A DNA stretch of 64,000 nt from contig NZ_CP059564.1 in assembly GCF_014054525.1 (NCBI RefSeq), positions 2,366,357 through 2,430,356 of the forward strand, read 5' to 3'. Of the stretch, positions 56,225 through 64,000 are shown piece after piece; within the stretch, counting starts at the first letter, position 1, and every line of letters starts with the position of its first letter. The translations under genes were made by a program, and so were the position numbers. The notes under the pieces are model-generated. The model made no database searches. It was not told the origin of the DNA and saw nothing but the letters and a program-made list of their open reading frames with translations. This DNA is from Alysiella filiformis. GTDB taxonomy: Bacteria; Pseudomonadota; Gammaproteobacteria; Burkholderiales; Neisseriaceae.

Positions 56225-56717
56225 AAAAACCTTTTATCCTTGTTTTTATTGCGCTTTTGATTGGCGCATTGGTGTTCATTCTCAATCCCAGCTCATCTTA
56301 TGCCAAAGCCCCCCCTTTTCAGGCAGCACACTGAACAACAAAACCCTGAACAATCAAAATCTTGAAAACAAAGTTACGCTCATCAATTTTTGGTTTCCGT
56401 CTTGCCCAGGTTGCGTGAGTGAAATGCCCAAACTCATCAAAATGGCGCACGATTATCAAGGCAAAGATTTCCAAATCATCGGCATTGCCGTGCCGATTGA
56501 CCCGATTGAAAGCGTCCAAAACTACGCCCAAACGCGCCAACTGCCCTTTGATGTGGTGTTTGACGGCAACAAACAAATCGTGTCGCAATTTGTCAAAACC
56601 GAAGTTTACCCAACCAGCGTACTCATCAACAAACGCGGCGAAGTGCTGAAAACCTTTGTGGGCGAACCGAATTTTCAAGAATTGTATCAAGAAGTGAATC
56701 AAGAATTGACCAAATAA
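56221..56717 (+). pseudogene. TlpA-like thioredoxin-fold gene, frame broken at a C7 tract
   Basis: Periplasmic thiol-disulfide protein split by a frameshift. Translation from ATG 56221 (overlapping the thioesterase stop) gives a signal or anchor helix KKPFILVFIALLIGALVFIL and stops after APPFQAAH. The rest of the domain continues in another frame: GSTLNNKTLNNQ, then INFWFPSCPGCVSEMPKL with the CxxC redox pair, GIAVPIDPIES and YPTSVLINKRGE. The switch falls at seven C residues (56309-56315); one more C would restore a continuous 165-residue protein. This can be a phase-OFF allele, a genuine mutation or a sequencing error. Confidence 0.8.
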
Positions 56718-56873
56718 AACAAGCTGCCTTGTGGGACACGACAAAATAAGTCGCCGAAGGCAAAAACCTTCATTTTTCGTGTCGCGCAAAGCAGCCTGAA
56801 CGCATTTTAAAAACTTTATTTCATTTAAAAACAAAAAGTTTGCAAATTAAAGCAAAATAAACACAAACAAAGT

Positions 56874-56902
56874 TTGACAGAAAAACATCATGCCCCTATA
56901 AT
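56874..56902 (+). promoter_or_regulatory. Consensus promoter of the tRNA-Arg/tRNA-Glu unit
   Basis: TTGACA (56874-56879) and TATAAT (56897-56902), both perfect, with the optimal 17-bp spacer. Confidence 0.92.
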
Positions 56903-56945
56903 ACAGTCTTTCTTGATTGCAACGCAGTCAGCGAGACAAAACAAA

Positions 56946-57022
56946 GCACCCGTAGCTCAGTTGGATAGAGTATTTGGCTACGAACCAAAGGGTCGGGCGT
57001 TCGAATCGCTCCGGGTGCGCCA
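56946..57022 (+). tRNA. tRNA-Arg (ACG)
   Basis: 77-nt cloverleaf. Acceptor GCACCCG pairs with CGGGTGC, discriminator G then encoded CCA; anticodon ACG at 56980-56982 in loop CTACGAA; T-arm GTTCGAATC. Confidence 0.97.
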
Positions 57023-57047
57023 GTCAAGCCAATCAAGTTTTTAAGAC

Positions 57048-57122
57048 GCGCCCATCGTCTAGCGGTTAGGACATCGCCCTTTCACGGCGGTAACCGGGGT
57101 TCGATTCCCCGTGGGCGTGCCA
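57048..57122 (+). tRNA. tRNA-Glu (TTC)
   Basis: 75-nt cloverleaf. Acceptor GCGCCCA with TGGGCGT (one G-U pair), discriminator G, CCA; anticodon TTC at 57081-57083; T-arm GGTTCGATTCC. It lies 25 bp after tRNA-Arg, so both come from one transcript. Confidence 0.96.
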
Positions 57123-57130
57123 ATATTCAG

Positions 57131-57159
57131 AAACCTGTTTCGCAAGAAACAGGTTTTTT
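57131..57159 (+). terminator. Intrinsic terminator of the tRNA transcript
   Basis: AAACCTGTTTC / GAAACAGGTTT, GCAA tetraloop, then T6. It lies between tRNA-Glu and waaA. Confidence 0.88.
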
Positions 57160-57173
57160 CACATTCGGGGAAA

Positions 57174-58451
57174 ATGATGCCGTTTCGTGTTATGTATGCT
57201 TTGTTGTGGCAAATCGCGCCGCCCATCATCAAGCATTATCTGAAAAAACGCGCGCGCAAAAATCCCGATTATCTCTTGCATTGGCACGAGCGCTTTGGCA
57301 AGCCCCACCCCAATCCTGTGCAAAATCCGATTTGGATTCATGCCGTTTCGGTGGGCGAAACACGCGCTGCACAACCCATTATCGCGTTGTTACAAAAGCA
57401 TTTTCCCAATAATCCCATTTTGCTTACCCAAATGACCCCAACAGGTCACGCCACCGCACAAACCCTGTTTCCCCATGCACAATGCCGCTATTTGCCTTAT
57501 GATAAACGCGAATGGGTTCAGCAATTTATCCGTGAACATCGCCCCATTTTTGGCATTTTGATGGAAACGGAAATTTGGGCCAATCTCATGCACGTTTGCC
57601 ATGAAGAAAATGTGCCTTTGTTTTTGGCAAATGCGCGGCTTTCGGAAAAATCGTTGGCAGGATATTTGAAAATTCAATCACTTATTCAGCCTGCCATGCA
57701 AACTTTATCTGCTTGTTTCGCGCAAACGCCAGACGATGCAACGCGCTTGGCACAAATTGGCACACCGCGCATTCAGGTGGTGGGCAACAGCAAATACGAT
57801 ATTGCTCCCAATCCACAATCCATTGAATCATCAAAAGCATTGCGCCAATTATGGGGCAATCGCCCTGTGTTTTTAGCGGCAAGCACGCGCGAAAAAAATG
57901 ACGTGGACGAAGCCGAATTGATTTTACAGCAATGGAAAAAACTTCATTTAAACAATGAATTATTGATAATTGTGCCACGCCACCCCGAGCGTTTTCATGC
58001 CAATTTTGAAATGGCGCAAAATTTGGGTTTTCGTGTGCAAAAACGCAGCGAAAACCGCCCTATCCTGCCTGAAACGCAAATCGTGATTGGCGACAGCATG
58101 GGCGAAATGTTTGCGTATTATCAATCGGTTGATGTGGTGTTTGTGGGCGGGAGCTTGGTGCCAACGGGTTGCCAAAACATCATTGAGCCGATAAGCTGCG
58201 GTAAACCTGTGTTGTTTGGCGATTCGGTGTTCAATTTTCAGGCTGCCTGCAATGGGGCTTTGGCGGCAAAGGCGGCTATGCAAATTCATTCCGCGCACTC
58301 ATTGTGCGAAATTGCCCAACAATGGCTGCAAAATCCTGAACTTTACGCGCCAATCGCGGCAAATAGCCGACATTTTGTCGCACAACACCAAGGTGCGAGC
58401 GAGCGGATTGTGAATGAGATTGCCAAATCCATCAAAATGCACGACAATTAA
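57174..58451 (+). CDS. waaA: 3-deoxy-D-manno-octulosonic acid transferase
   Basis: 425 residues; transfers Kdo from CMP-Kdo to lipid A precursor at the inner membrane. N-terminal hydrophobic membrane-associating segment MMPFRVMYALLWQIAPP, then WIHAVSVGETRAAQPII, LLTQMTPTGHATAQ, FGILMETEIWANL, and the C-terminal donor-binding region VVFVGGSLVPTGCQNIIEP, characteristic of KdtA. The start at ATG 57174 has GGGG immediately before it; a longer reading frame upstream runs into tRNA-Glu and is rejected. Confidence 0.94.
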   Translation: MMPFRVMYALLWQIAPPIIKHYLKKRARKNPDYLLHWHERFGKPHPNPVQNPIWIHAVSVGETRAAQPIIALLQKHFPNNPILLTQMTPTGHATAQTLFPHAQCRYLPYDKREWVQQFIREHRPIFGILMETEIWANLMHVCHEENVPLFLANARLSEKSLAGYLKIQSLIQPAMQTLSACFAQTPDDATRLAQIGTPRIQVVGNSKYDIAPNPQSIESSKALRQLWGNRPVFLAASTREKNDVDEAELILQQWKKLHLNNELLIIVPRHPERFHANFEMAQNLGFRVQKRSENRPILPETQIVIGDSMGEMFAYYQSVDVVFVGGSLVPTGCQNIIEPISCGKPVLFGDSVFNFQAACNGALAAKAAMQIHSAHSLCEIAQQWLQNPELYAPIAANSRHFVAQHQGASERIVNEIAKSIKMHDN

Positions 58452-58484
58452 GTGCCGATTTATCATTCACTTGGAGCAATCATC

Positions 58485-58949
58485 ATGAAAAAATTATTGG
58501 CTTTGGCTGTGGGTTTTGCCTTAATCAACCCTGCTTATGCACAGGATTTCACAAAGCAAAAAATTCAACTCATTCAAAAAATGTATGACGATGGGCGCAA
58601 GCAAGATGATGATGTGATTATGGATTATGCGGATAAAGATTTGAAAAAATTGTATCAGCGCAATTTGAAAGTGATGGAGCAAGAAGAGGCTTATCCGTGT
58701 ATTGAATTTAGCCCCATGTGGAACAGTCAAGACCCGCAAACCAAAGTGAAAGTACAGGTTTCGGCTTTGCAAAATGGCAAAATCCGTGCGCAATTCATAC
58801 AATATAAAACGAAGGAAACCGTTGATTATGAAGTAACTTGCAATCAACAAAGAAAATGTGCGGTCGGCAATGTGTTCAATTATGCCGATGGCGAAGTCAG
58901 CAATTTTGCAAAAAATTTAGCCGCTTGCTTAAAAGAACAAAACGGCTAA
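58485..58949 (+). CDS. Hypothetical exported protein
   Basis: 154 residues with a clear signal peptide (KKLLALAVGFALINPAYA, cleaved before QDFTKQK). The mature part is small, charged and includes MYDDGRKQDDDVIMDYADKD, LKKLYQRNLKVMEQEEAYPC and three cysteines that could form a disulfide (YPCIEF, VTCNQQRKCAVG). No family recognised. TTGGAGC precedes the ATG. Probably a separate unit after waaA. Confidence 0.7.
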   Translation: MKKLLALAVGFALINPAYAQDFTKQKIQLIQKMYDDGRKQDDDVIMDYADKDLKKLYQRNLKVMEQEEAYPCIEFSPMWNSQDPQTKVKVQVSALQNGKIRAQFIQYKTKETVDYEVTCNQQRKCAVGNVFNYADGEVSNFAKNLAACLKEQNG

Positions 58950-59073
58950 AATTGACCCAAAATCAAAAAAAAATTATAATTGACAAGCCTTTAATATCTG
59001 TTCAGGCAGCCTGTATTGCCGTCCGCAAGGACTTTCAGGCTGCCTGAAAACCATTTTACGAAAGAACACACAC

Positions 59074-60432
59074 ATGAAATCCCCCGAATTACTTCTCCCC
59101 GCAGGCGGCTTGGAACGCATGCGCGCTGCCTACGATTTTGGCGCAGACGCGGTTTACGCAGGTTCGCCACGCTATTCTTTGCGCGCGCGTAACAATGAAT
59201 TTGCCAAACTGGACGTTTTACAACAAGGCATCAGCGAAGCCCATGCGCGTGGCAAAAAGTTTTTCCTAACCGTGAACACCATTCCGCACAATTCCAAACT
59301 GAAAACGTTTATGAACGACATCGCGCCACTGGTTGCCATGAAACCCGATGCCATGATTATGGCAGACGCAGGCTTAATCATGATGATGCGCGAACATTAT
59401 CCCGAAATGCCCATTCATCTTTCCGTGCAAGCCAACACCACCAATTATTGGGGCGTGAAATTTTGGCAAAACATCGGCGTGGAACGCATTATTTTGTCGC
59501 GCGAATTGAGTTTGGAAGAAATTGCCGAAATCCGCCAGCAATGCCCCGATATTGAATTGGAAGTGTTTGTGCATGGTGCGTTGTGCATTGCTTATTCAGG
59601 TCGTTGTTTATTATCGGGTTATTTCAATCACCGCGACCCCAATCAAGGCACTTGCACCAATTCTTGCCGTTGGGATTACAAAGTCCACGACACGGAAACG
59701 GACGAGATGGGCGATGCCAAATTGTTGAAAGGATTCAACTTTCATCAAGCGCAAGAAGATGCCAATGCCGCTTTTGAAGGCATTAACGGTCAAAAACGCC
59801 ACCCCTATGCCGATAAAGTTTTCTTGATTGAAGAAGCCAATCGCCCCAACGAACTCATGCCGATTATGGAAGATGAGCACGGCACTTATATTATGAATTC
59901 CAAAGACTTACGCGCGATTGAACAAGTGGCAAAGCTGGCTGAAATTGGCGTGGACAGCCTGAAAGTGGAAGGGCGCACCAAGTCGGTTTACTATGTGGCG
60001 CGTGTGGCGCAGGCTTATCGCAAAGCGATTGATGACGCGGTGGCAGGAAAACCATTTGATTACAGCCTGTTAGCCGAATTGGAAGGCTTGGCAAATCGCG
60101 GTTACACATCGGGCTTTTTGGAACGCCACCAAACGCAGGAATACCAAAATTATTTGTATGGACACTCCATTGCCAAACAAAGCCAGTTTGTTGGACAAAT
60201 TACCGAGATTGACGCAGAAGGCTGGGCAACCATTGATGTGAAAAACAAATTTTCGGTGGGCGATACTTTGGAGATTATCCACCCAAGTGGCAACCAATTA
60301 ATTGTGTTGGACAAAATGAAACGCAAAGGCGTGGAAACCGATGTGGCGGCTGGCAATGGCATTCAGGTGCAAATCCCGAATATGCACGGACGCGATAAGG
60401 CTTTGGTGGCGCGTGTGATTCAGAATGGGTAA
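59074..60432 (+). CDS. trhP: U32-family tRNA uridine(34) hydroxylation protein TrhP (YegQ)
   Basis: 452 residues, the YegQ length. The U32 signature is complete: EVFVHGALCIAYSGRCLLSGY (about 167-187), followed by DPNQGTCTNSCRW; these cysteines probably hold an Fe-S cluster. N-terminal LLLPAGGLERMRAAYDFGADA and SVQANTTNYWGVKFW are typical; the C-terminal extension forms a small beta barrel. TrhP uses prephenate-derived chemistry to make 5-hydroxyuridine at tRNA position 34. The gene was long annotated as a collagenase-like peptidase. Confidence 0.92.
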   Translation: MKSPELLLPAGGLERMRAAYDFGADAVYAGSPRYSLRARNNEFAKLDVLQQGISEAHARGKKFFLTVNTIPHNSKLKTFMNDIAPLVAMKPDAMIMADAGLIMMMREHYPEMPIHLSVQANTTNYWGVKFWQNIGVERIILSRELSLEEIAEIRQQCPDIELEVFVHGALCIAYSGRCLLSGYFNHRDPNQGTCTNSCRWDYKVHDTETDEMGDAKLLKGFNFHQAQEDANAAFEGINGQKRHPYADKVFLIEEANRPNELMPIMEDEHGTYIMNSKDLRAIEQVAKLAEIGVDSLKVEGRTKSVYYVARVAQAYRKAIDDAVAGKPFDYSLLAELEGLANRGYTSGFLERHQTQEYQNYLYGHSIAKQSQFVGQITEIDAEGWATIDVKNKFSVGDTLEIIHPSGNQLIVLDKMKRKGVETDVAAGNGIQVQIPNMHGRDKALVARVIQNG

Positions 60433-60480
60433 AGCCAAGTGTAGGTGTGCATGGCGCACTCTACACTTGCTAAATTAAAG

Positions 60481-60524
60481 ATACGCACCTGATGATTTAG
60501 TATTTTAAATCATCAGGTGCGTAT
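60481..60524. terminator. Bidirectional terminator
   Basis: Perfect 19-bp arms ATACGCACCTGATGATTTA / TAAATCATCAGGTGCGTAT with a six-base loop, flanked by A/T-rich runs; serves trhP and the convergent minus-strand gene. Confidence 0.85.
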
Positions 60525-60531
60525 AAAATTT

Positions 60532-61320
60532 TTATGGTTGATGATTGAGCTTTTCTTTTTGTTCATTCATTTGTGGGGTGCAGGTAATTTTTATATCAGT
60601 CTCGATATTTGTTTGGTGTGTAAGATTGAGAGAATAGTATCGTTCTAGTTTTTGGACTTGGTCTGGTCGTTGTAATAATTTTTCATCAATAGGCATTATA
60701 TTTTCTATCTCTTGACGCAATTTACTTATTAAACTAGTTTCAAATTCCATTAATGTATGTGCAGGAATAGTACAAGAATAGTTGGGGTATATGGGTTGTT
60801 GTATTATTGTGGGTTGTGGTTCATAGGTAAAGTTGAATTTTGGATTTAGGTGTAATTTTAATGTTAATGCAATTGGTATCGAAATTAATAATACTAACAA
60901 AAGTAATAACTTAGATGTAAATTTAAATACAATCGCTAACAATAATAATATTAGTAATAGTGTAATTGCTGTTATGGGGTAATTTGTTACGTTTATGAGT
61001 AGTGATTTATATAAATCTAGTATCGTGTTTAGAAGAAATGTGAATAGTACTGTTGCTGCCATTAAAATAATTAGTAATAGAATGATGTTGATACCTTTAT
61101 TGATAAGTGAGTTAAGTCTTTCATATATGCTGCATTTTGTTTTTTTATAATGAGTACAAAAAAGTAAAGATAGTATTATTACAGATAAAATGGTAATAAC
61201 GGTTGTTTCTTGCACATAAATAAAACTATTCTGCTGCAAGTTTGGTGTAGCTTGTGGTGTTGCTAAAAATTGTTTGGTTATAAATTCATATAGACCAAAA
61301 AATAAAAATAAAGGTATTAT
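60532..61320 (-). pseudogene. C-terminal part of a low-GC membrane protein truncated by an IS
   Basis: About 262 codons with no usable start near the 5' end: reading begins at the insertion element boundary with IIPLFLFFGLYEF, and the next Met is about 90 residues in. At least four hydrophobic helices (for example VITILSVIILSLLF, a GINIILLLIILMAATVLF stretch and IVFKFTSKLLLLLVLLISI), then a soluble tail with EFETSLISKLRQEIENI. Very low GC, unlike neighbours, suggesting acquired DNA. The N-terminal part is probably at 62222-62503 on the other side of the element. No function recognised. Confidence 0.6.
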
Positions 61321-62221
61321 AGTCAATTCAAAATAAAATAGTACAATACCCTAATTTTTAGGATTAAAAAATGGCACATTCAACAGAACTGCGAAATAAA
61401 GCATTAAGCTATTATGAACAATGCAAAAATATCAGTAAAGTCGCCCAAGCTTACCAAATATCCAGAAATACGCTTTACCTATGGATACGCTTGAAAGCGC
61501 AAACAGGCAGCTTAAATCATCAAGTAAAGGGGCAAAATGCCAATAAATTGAACAGCCAAAAATTGGCTGAACATATACAACAACACCCTGATGCTTATTT
61601 GCATGAAATAGCTGAACATTTTAATTGTTCAAAATCAGCCATTTTTTATGCACTCAAAAGAATGGGTATCACGCGTAAAAAAAGACCACCACATACAAAG
61701 AACAAGACCCAAATAAAGTAAAAGATTATTTAAATCAACTGGCTGAATTTTTTGACTATCAGCGTGTTTATTTGGATGAAACGGGATTTGATACTTACTT
61801 ATTTCGTCCTTATGCGCGTAGCCCAAAGGGGCAGGTCATCAAAGCCCAAATCAGTGGTAAAAAGTACCAACGCTTATCGCTTGTTGCCGCACAAGTCGGC
61901 AACAAACTGATTGCCCCTATGATTTATCAAAACACAATGACCAGTGCTTTTTTTGAAACATGGTTTGAGCAATGTTTATTGCCTATTTTAAATAAAAAAT
62001 CTGTCATTATTTTGGATAATGCACGATTTCATCGTATGGGTATTTTGCGTGAAATGGCGCACAAATGGGGGCATAAAATCTTGCCGCTTGCACCTTATTC
62101 ACCAGAGCTTAATCCCATAGAACGGACATGGGCAAACATCAAGAGATATATGCGAGCCATTTTACCTAGTGGAAGGCATTTTACTGATACGTTAGTGTCC
62201 TATTCTTATTTTAACTGACTA
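61320..62221. mobile_element. IS630-family insertion sequence
   Basis: Element of 898 bp (61322-62219) flanked by TA on each side (61320-61321 and 62220-62221), the target duplication typical of IS630/Tc1-mariner elements. Terminal inverted repeats: GTCAATTCAAAATAAAATAG on the left and, inverted, GTCAGTTAAAATAAGAATAG on the right, with small differences. It contains one transposase in two overlapping frames and lies inside a low-GC gene region. Confidence 0.85.
61371..62218 (+). CDS. IS630-family transposase expressed by -1 frameshift
   Basis: First frame (61371-61721) encodes the helix-turn-helix DNA-binding part: ELRNKALSYYEQCKNISKVA, QISRNTLYLWIRLK and NCSKSAIFYALKRMGITRK. Second frame, overlapping, encodes the DDE catalytic domain: VYLDETGFD (first Asp), VIILDNARFH (second Asp) and YSPELNPIERTW (Glu). 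The frames meet at AAAAAAAG (61677-61684), a slippery A-AAA-AAG site; a -1 shift there gives RKKKTTTYKEQDPNKVKDYL and joins the domains. All catalytic residues are intact. The stop lies within the right terminal repeat. Confidence 0.87.
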
Positions 62222-62503
62222 TATTATTATACTAATTGGTATTGCTATGGGATTTTTAATGATTTTTGGTGATTCTTGTTCTGATTTATCTAATTTACCA
62301 GTGAATTCATATATATTTACTAACAAAATTAGTATAGATATAATCAGTAATATTATACCAATACAAGTGTGGTTTTGTTTAAATAAAGAGATTCCAAAGA
62401 TTGCAAAAATGGTAGTAGGGGTTAAATTTCTTAAAAAGCCTAGATAGTAATCAGCAAGTTTTAAATTATCATTTGTTGGTTGTTGGTTGTTGGTTGAGTT
62501 CAT
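62219..62503 (-). pseudogene. N-terminal part of the low-GC membrane protein, cut by the IS
   Basis: 94 codons from an ATG at 62503 with AGGAG in front (a good start), ending at a TAG supplied by the insertion element. Residues include two hydrophobic helices: TIFAIFGISLF and GIILLIISILILLVNIY, and a charged loop GKLDKSEQESPK before NPIAIPISIII. The last residues would continue into IIPLFLFFGLYEF encoded beyond the element, together making one helix. Gene function is unknown. Confidence 0.6.
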
Positions 62504-62558
62504 GTTTTAAGCTCCTAAATTAAATGGAATTAACTCATTTTTATGATATTTCAGCAAG

Positions 62559-62697
62559 GTAGGGTGGGTGCTTGCACCCACGCATTCTATTACTTATTGT
62601 TTTTCATTGAAACTTCCTTTCAGGCAGCCTGAAAATAATGGCTTAATGATTTGGCATCTTGAAATTGTGTGGGTGCAAGCACCCACCCTACGCTTGC
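62559..62697. repeat. Inverted-repeat element, family D
   Basis: About 139 bp bounded by TAGGGTGGGTGCTTGCACC and, inverted, TAGGGTGGGTGCTTGCACC; each end is itself palindromic (GGGTGCTTGCACCC). An uptake sequence sits in the middle. The same motif occurs singly near 18044. Confidence 0.65.
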
Positions 62698-62807
62698 TAT
62701 CCAAAACCTTGGGGCTTTTTAAAACAGTTTGATTTATGGACACCATTTGATGATTATGATGATTGGTCGCCTGTTAAAAATGCCATTTGAATTTCAGGCT
62801 GCCTTTC

Positions 62808-62989
62808 ACTACCCTACAAAAATAAAATATCGCCCACAATCGTTGAAATACACCAGCTACTCCCTCTCCCTGTGGGAGAGGGCTGAGGAGAGGAGAGAAT
62901 CGTGGCACAGTGTCTGCTTTTCCCTCTCCCCAACCCTCTCCCAAAGGAGAGGGGACAGGTGGGTGGCAAGCAAAAATTTGTAGGGTCAT
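62808..62989. repeat. Inverted-repeat element, family C-like variant
   Basis: About 182 bp with ends CACTACCCTACAAAAAT and, inverted, ATGACCCTACAAATTTTTG. The interior has facing CTCTCCCTGTGGGAGAG and CTCTCCCAAAGGAGAGG tracts. With family D it fills the 500-bp gap 62504-63007; no gene seen there. Confidence 0.6.
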
Positions 62990-63007
62990 AAAAGGCAGCC
63001 TGAAAAC

Positions 63008-63748
63008 TCAATACATCTTCACATCATCTTCACTATCCAGCGCATCGGAATGGCTTAACAAATGATTCAACACATCAAAATTGGCAACTTTACTCAATTC
63101 CACATACGCCGCGCCTTTTTGCAGCAAACCGCCCGAATTGTTGTGCGTGTAAAAACGCAATATGCCGCGTTCCACTTCAATATCGCTTAATTGGTCAAAC
63201 GGGAATTTTTTGTCTTTCACGCTAATCATGCGGTTGTTCAATTTAATCGCGCCAAAATTCAAGGTTTTGCCTTCATTAAACGCTTGGGTCATGGCGGGCA
63301 ACATGGTATTGGCTTGATAATCCAGCAAAATTTCAATCACTTCTTCCATATTCAAAAATGAAGACGGAATTTTGATGTCTTCATCTTTTTGCACCAATCG
63401 CACGGCAACGTGTCGCGCGGTGTTCACGCCATACATTCTTTCTTGAACGCGCGTGATGTACATCTGCATATTCGGTTTGAATGCAAGGGTTTTTGTGCCA
63501 AAAAGCGATTGATAAATCAAGCCATTTTCGTAAATGTGCAAACGGGAACGCAAGCAACTCGCCAACATATACAAAGCAGGCGCGTACAGCAAAAACATGA
63601 AAAACCACATATGCGGATTTTTGTTTTCCAGCCATGAATCAAACAACACCCATACAGGTAAAGCAAAAATGGCAAACCAGAGTATCATTAAGCGTTTGGA
63701 TTTGTGTGTGGTTAATCGGTGCTGACCGAATTGTCGGGGTGCATTCAT
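63008..63748 (-). CDS. DUF6585-like membrane-associated protein
   Basis: 246 residues. Two N-terminal hydrophobic helices (RLMILWFAIFALPVWVLF and MWFFMFLLYAPALYMLAS), then SRLHIYENGLIYQSLFGTK, a domain with MLPAMTQAFNEGKTLNFGAIKLNN and the closing pleckstrin-like strands DQLSDIEVERGILRFY. This resembles bacterial PH-like DUF6585 proteins; role unknown. Start at ATG 63748 (MNAPRQFGQHR); the longer frame to 63775 uses a different initiation codon. Its promoter spacer contains a ten-G homopolymer. Confidence 0.7.
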   Translation of the reverse strand: MNAPRQFGQHRLTTHKSKRLMILWFAIFALPVWVLFDSWLENKNPHMWFFMFLLYAPALYMLASCLRSRLHIYENGLIYQSLFGTKTLAFKPNMQMYITRVQERMYGVNTARHVAVRLVQKDEDIKIPSSFLNMEEVIEILLDYQANTMLPAMTQAFNEGKTLNFGAIKLNNRMISVKDKKFPFDQLSDIEVERGILRFYTHNNSGGLLQKGAAYVELSKVANFDVLNHLLSHSDALDSEDDVKMY

Positions 63749-63793
63749 CAAAAATATCCTATATAAAAAAACCAAAACGGCAAAAAAGACCCT

Positions 63794-63823
63794 ATTCTAC
63801 CCCCCCCCCTTAAAAGTAAACAA
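63794..63823 (-). promoter_or_regulatory. Promoter with poly-G spacer upstream of the DUF6585-like gene
   Basis: On the minus strand TTGTTT (63823-63818) and TAGAAT (63799-63794) are 18 bp apart; ten of those spacer bases are a G run (63809-63800). Length change of the run would alter the spacing and so promoter strength. Confidence 0.55.
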
Positions 63824-63832
63824 GTTTATTTT

Positions 63833-64000
63833 TTACACACCCATTTGCTGTTTTTTCGCCATTTGTTCGGCGGCGGTCAGCGCGATTTTGTCGCGCACAT
63901 ACAGCAGTTCGGCAAAGGCTGCGCTTGTGGCGGCATAACGCCCTGTTTGCGCCAAAATTGCATAATCCTGCGCGGTGGGCATGTTTGGGCTGCCTGAAAA
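63833..64000 (-). CDS. tsaB: C-terminal part of probable TsaB (tRNA threonylcarbamoyladenosine synthesis), runs off the window
   Basis: Only the last 55 codons are present, reading SGSPNMPTAQDYAILAQTGR and ending YVRDKIALTAAEQMAKKQQ to a TAA. The ending YVRDKIALTAAEQ corresponds to the typical YLRDxVAxTxxER end of TsaB/YeaZ proteins, the partner of TsaD in making t6A in tRNA. The 5' part lies beyond the window; an uptake-like sequence is read within the frame as FSGS. Confidence 0.55.
   Translation of the reverse strand, partial: FSGSPNMPTAQDYAILAQTGRYAATSAAFAELLYVRDKIALTAAEQMAKKQQMGV

Noticed and set aside
57111-57173. Extended N-terminus of waaA beginning inside tRNA-Glu
   Set aside because: It would translate the end of the tRNA and its terminator; ATG 57174 has its own ribosome site and gives the normal N-terminus.

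Overview
The window looks like a chromosome segment of a Neisseriaceae bacterium. The evidence is the very dense 12-mer DNA uptake sequence AGGCTGCCTGAA / AGGCAGCCTGAA, usually fused into the near-palindrome TTTCAGGC(A/T)GCCTGAAA. One-sided copies lean towards AGGCTGCCTGAA, the dialect associated with Simonsiella and relatives; that placement (Simonsiella/Alysiella/Kingella side of the family) is inference. Gene content fits Neisseriaceae: MlaFEDCBA in one operon, rpmH-rnpA-yidD-yidC, a short 4.5S RNA, and several simple-sequence tracts of the kind that cause phase variation.

Layout. 1-5.9 kb: smpB, two small genes, then rimP-nusA-infB behind a promoter and terminator-like leader hairpin. 6-10.2 kb (minus): M15 peptidase, CcoI-type copper ATPase and a small membrane protein. 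10.4-13.9 kb: a TrkH potassium channel, then gntK and a gluconate permease on the minus strand. 14.2-17.4 kb: nrdA, cytochrome b561, 4.5S RNA. 18.1-22.4 kb (minus): uvrA with a low-GC pentapeptide-repeat membrane protein immediately after its stop codon. 22.6-27.4 kb: GlsB-like protein, YpfJ metalloprotease, tRNA-Phe, proB and a 602-residue unknown protein with an octanucleotide repeat just after its start. 27.7-30.0 kb (minus): two DUF proteins, ribH, nusB and a membrane protein. 30.4-36.2 kb: fabG, an NlpC/P60-like lipoprotein, clpB, glyQ. 36.5-45.5 kb: a two-partner secretion pair (transporter and a 1,930-residue filamentous adhesin) with a divergent GT8 glycosyltransferase. 45.9-50.2 kb: OmpA-like protein, amino-acid binding lipoprotein, rpmH-rnpA-yidD-yidC. 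50.3-56.7 kb: a small XRE pair, the Mla operon with trailing hypothetical, hotdog thioesterase and a frameshifted TlpA-like gene. 56.9-60.4 kb: tRNA-Arg, tRNA-Glu, waaA, a secreted protein, trhP. 60.5-62.5 kb: a low-GC membrane gene apparently split by an IS630-family element. 63.0-64.0 kb: a DUF6585-like gene with a poly-G tract in its promoter spacer, and the C-terminus of what looks like tsaB.

The intergenic DNA is rich in short inverted-repeat elements. At least five families are described below; several abut stop codons or sit between a promoter and its gene. Most of the window is ordinary core genome. The unusual content is three candidate phase-variation tracts, the repeat families, the pentapeptide-repeat gene behind uvrA, the repeat-rich adhesin locus and the IS-disrupted low-GC membrane gene.
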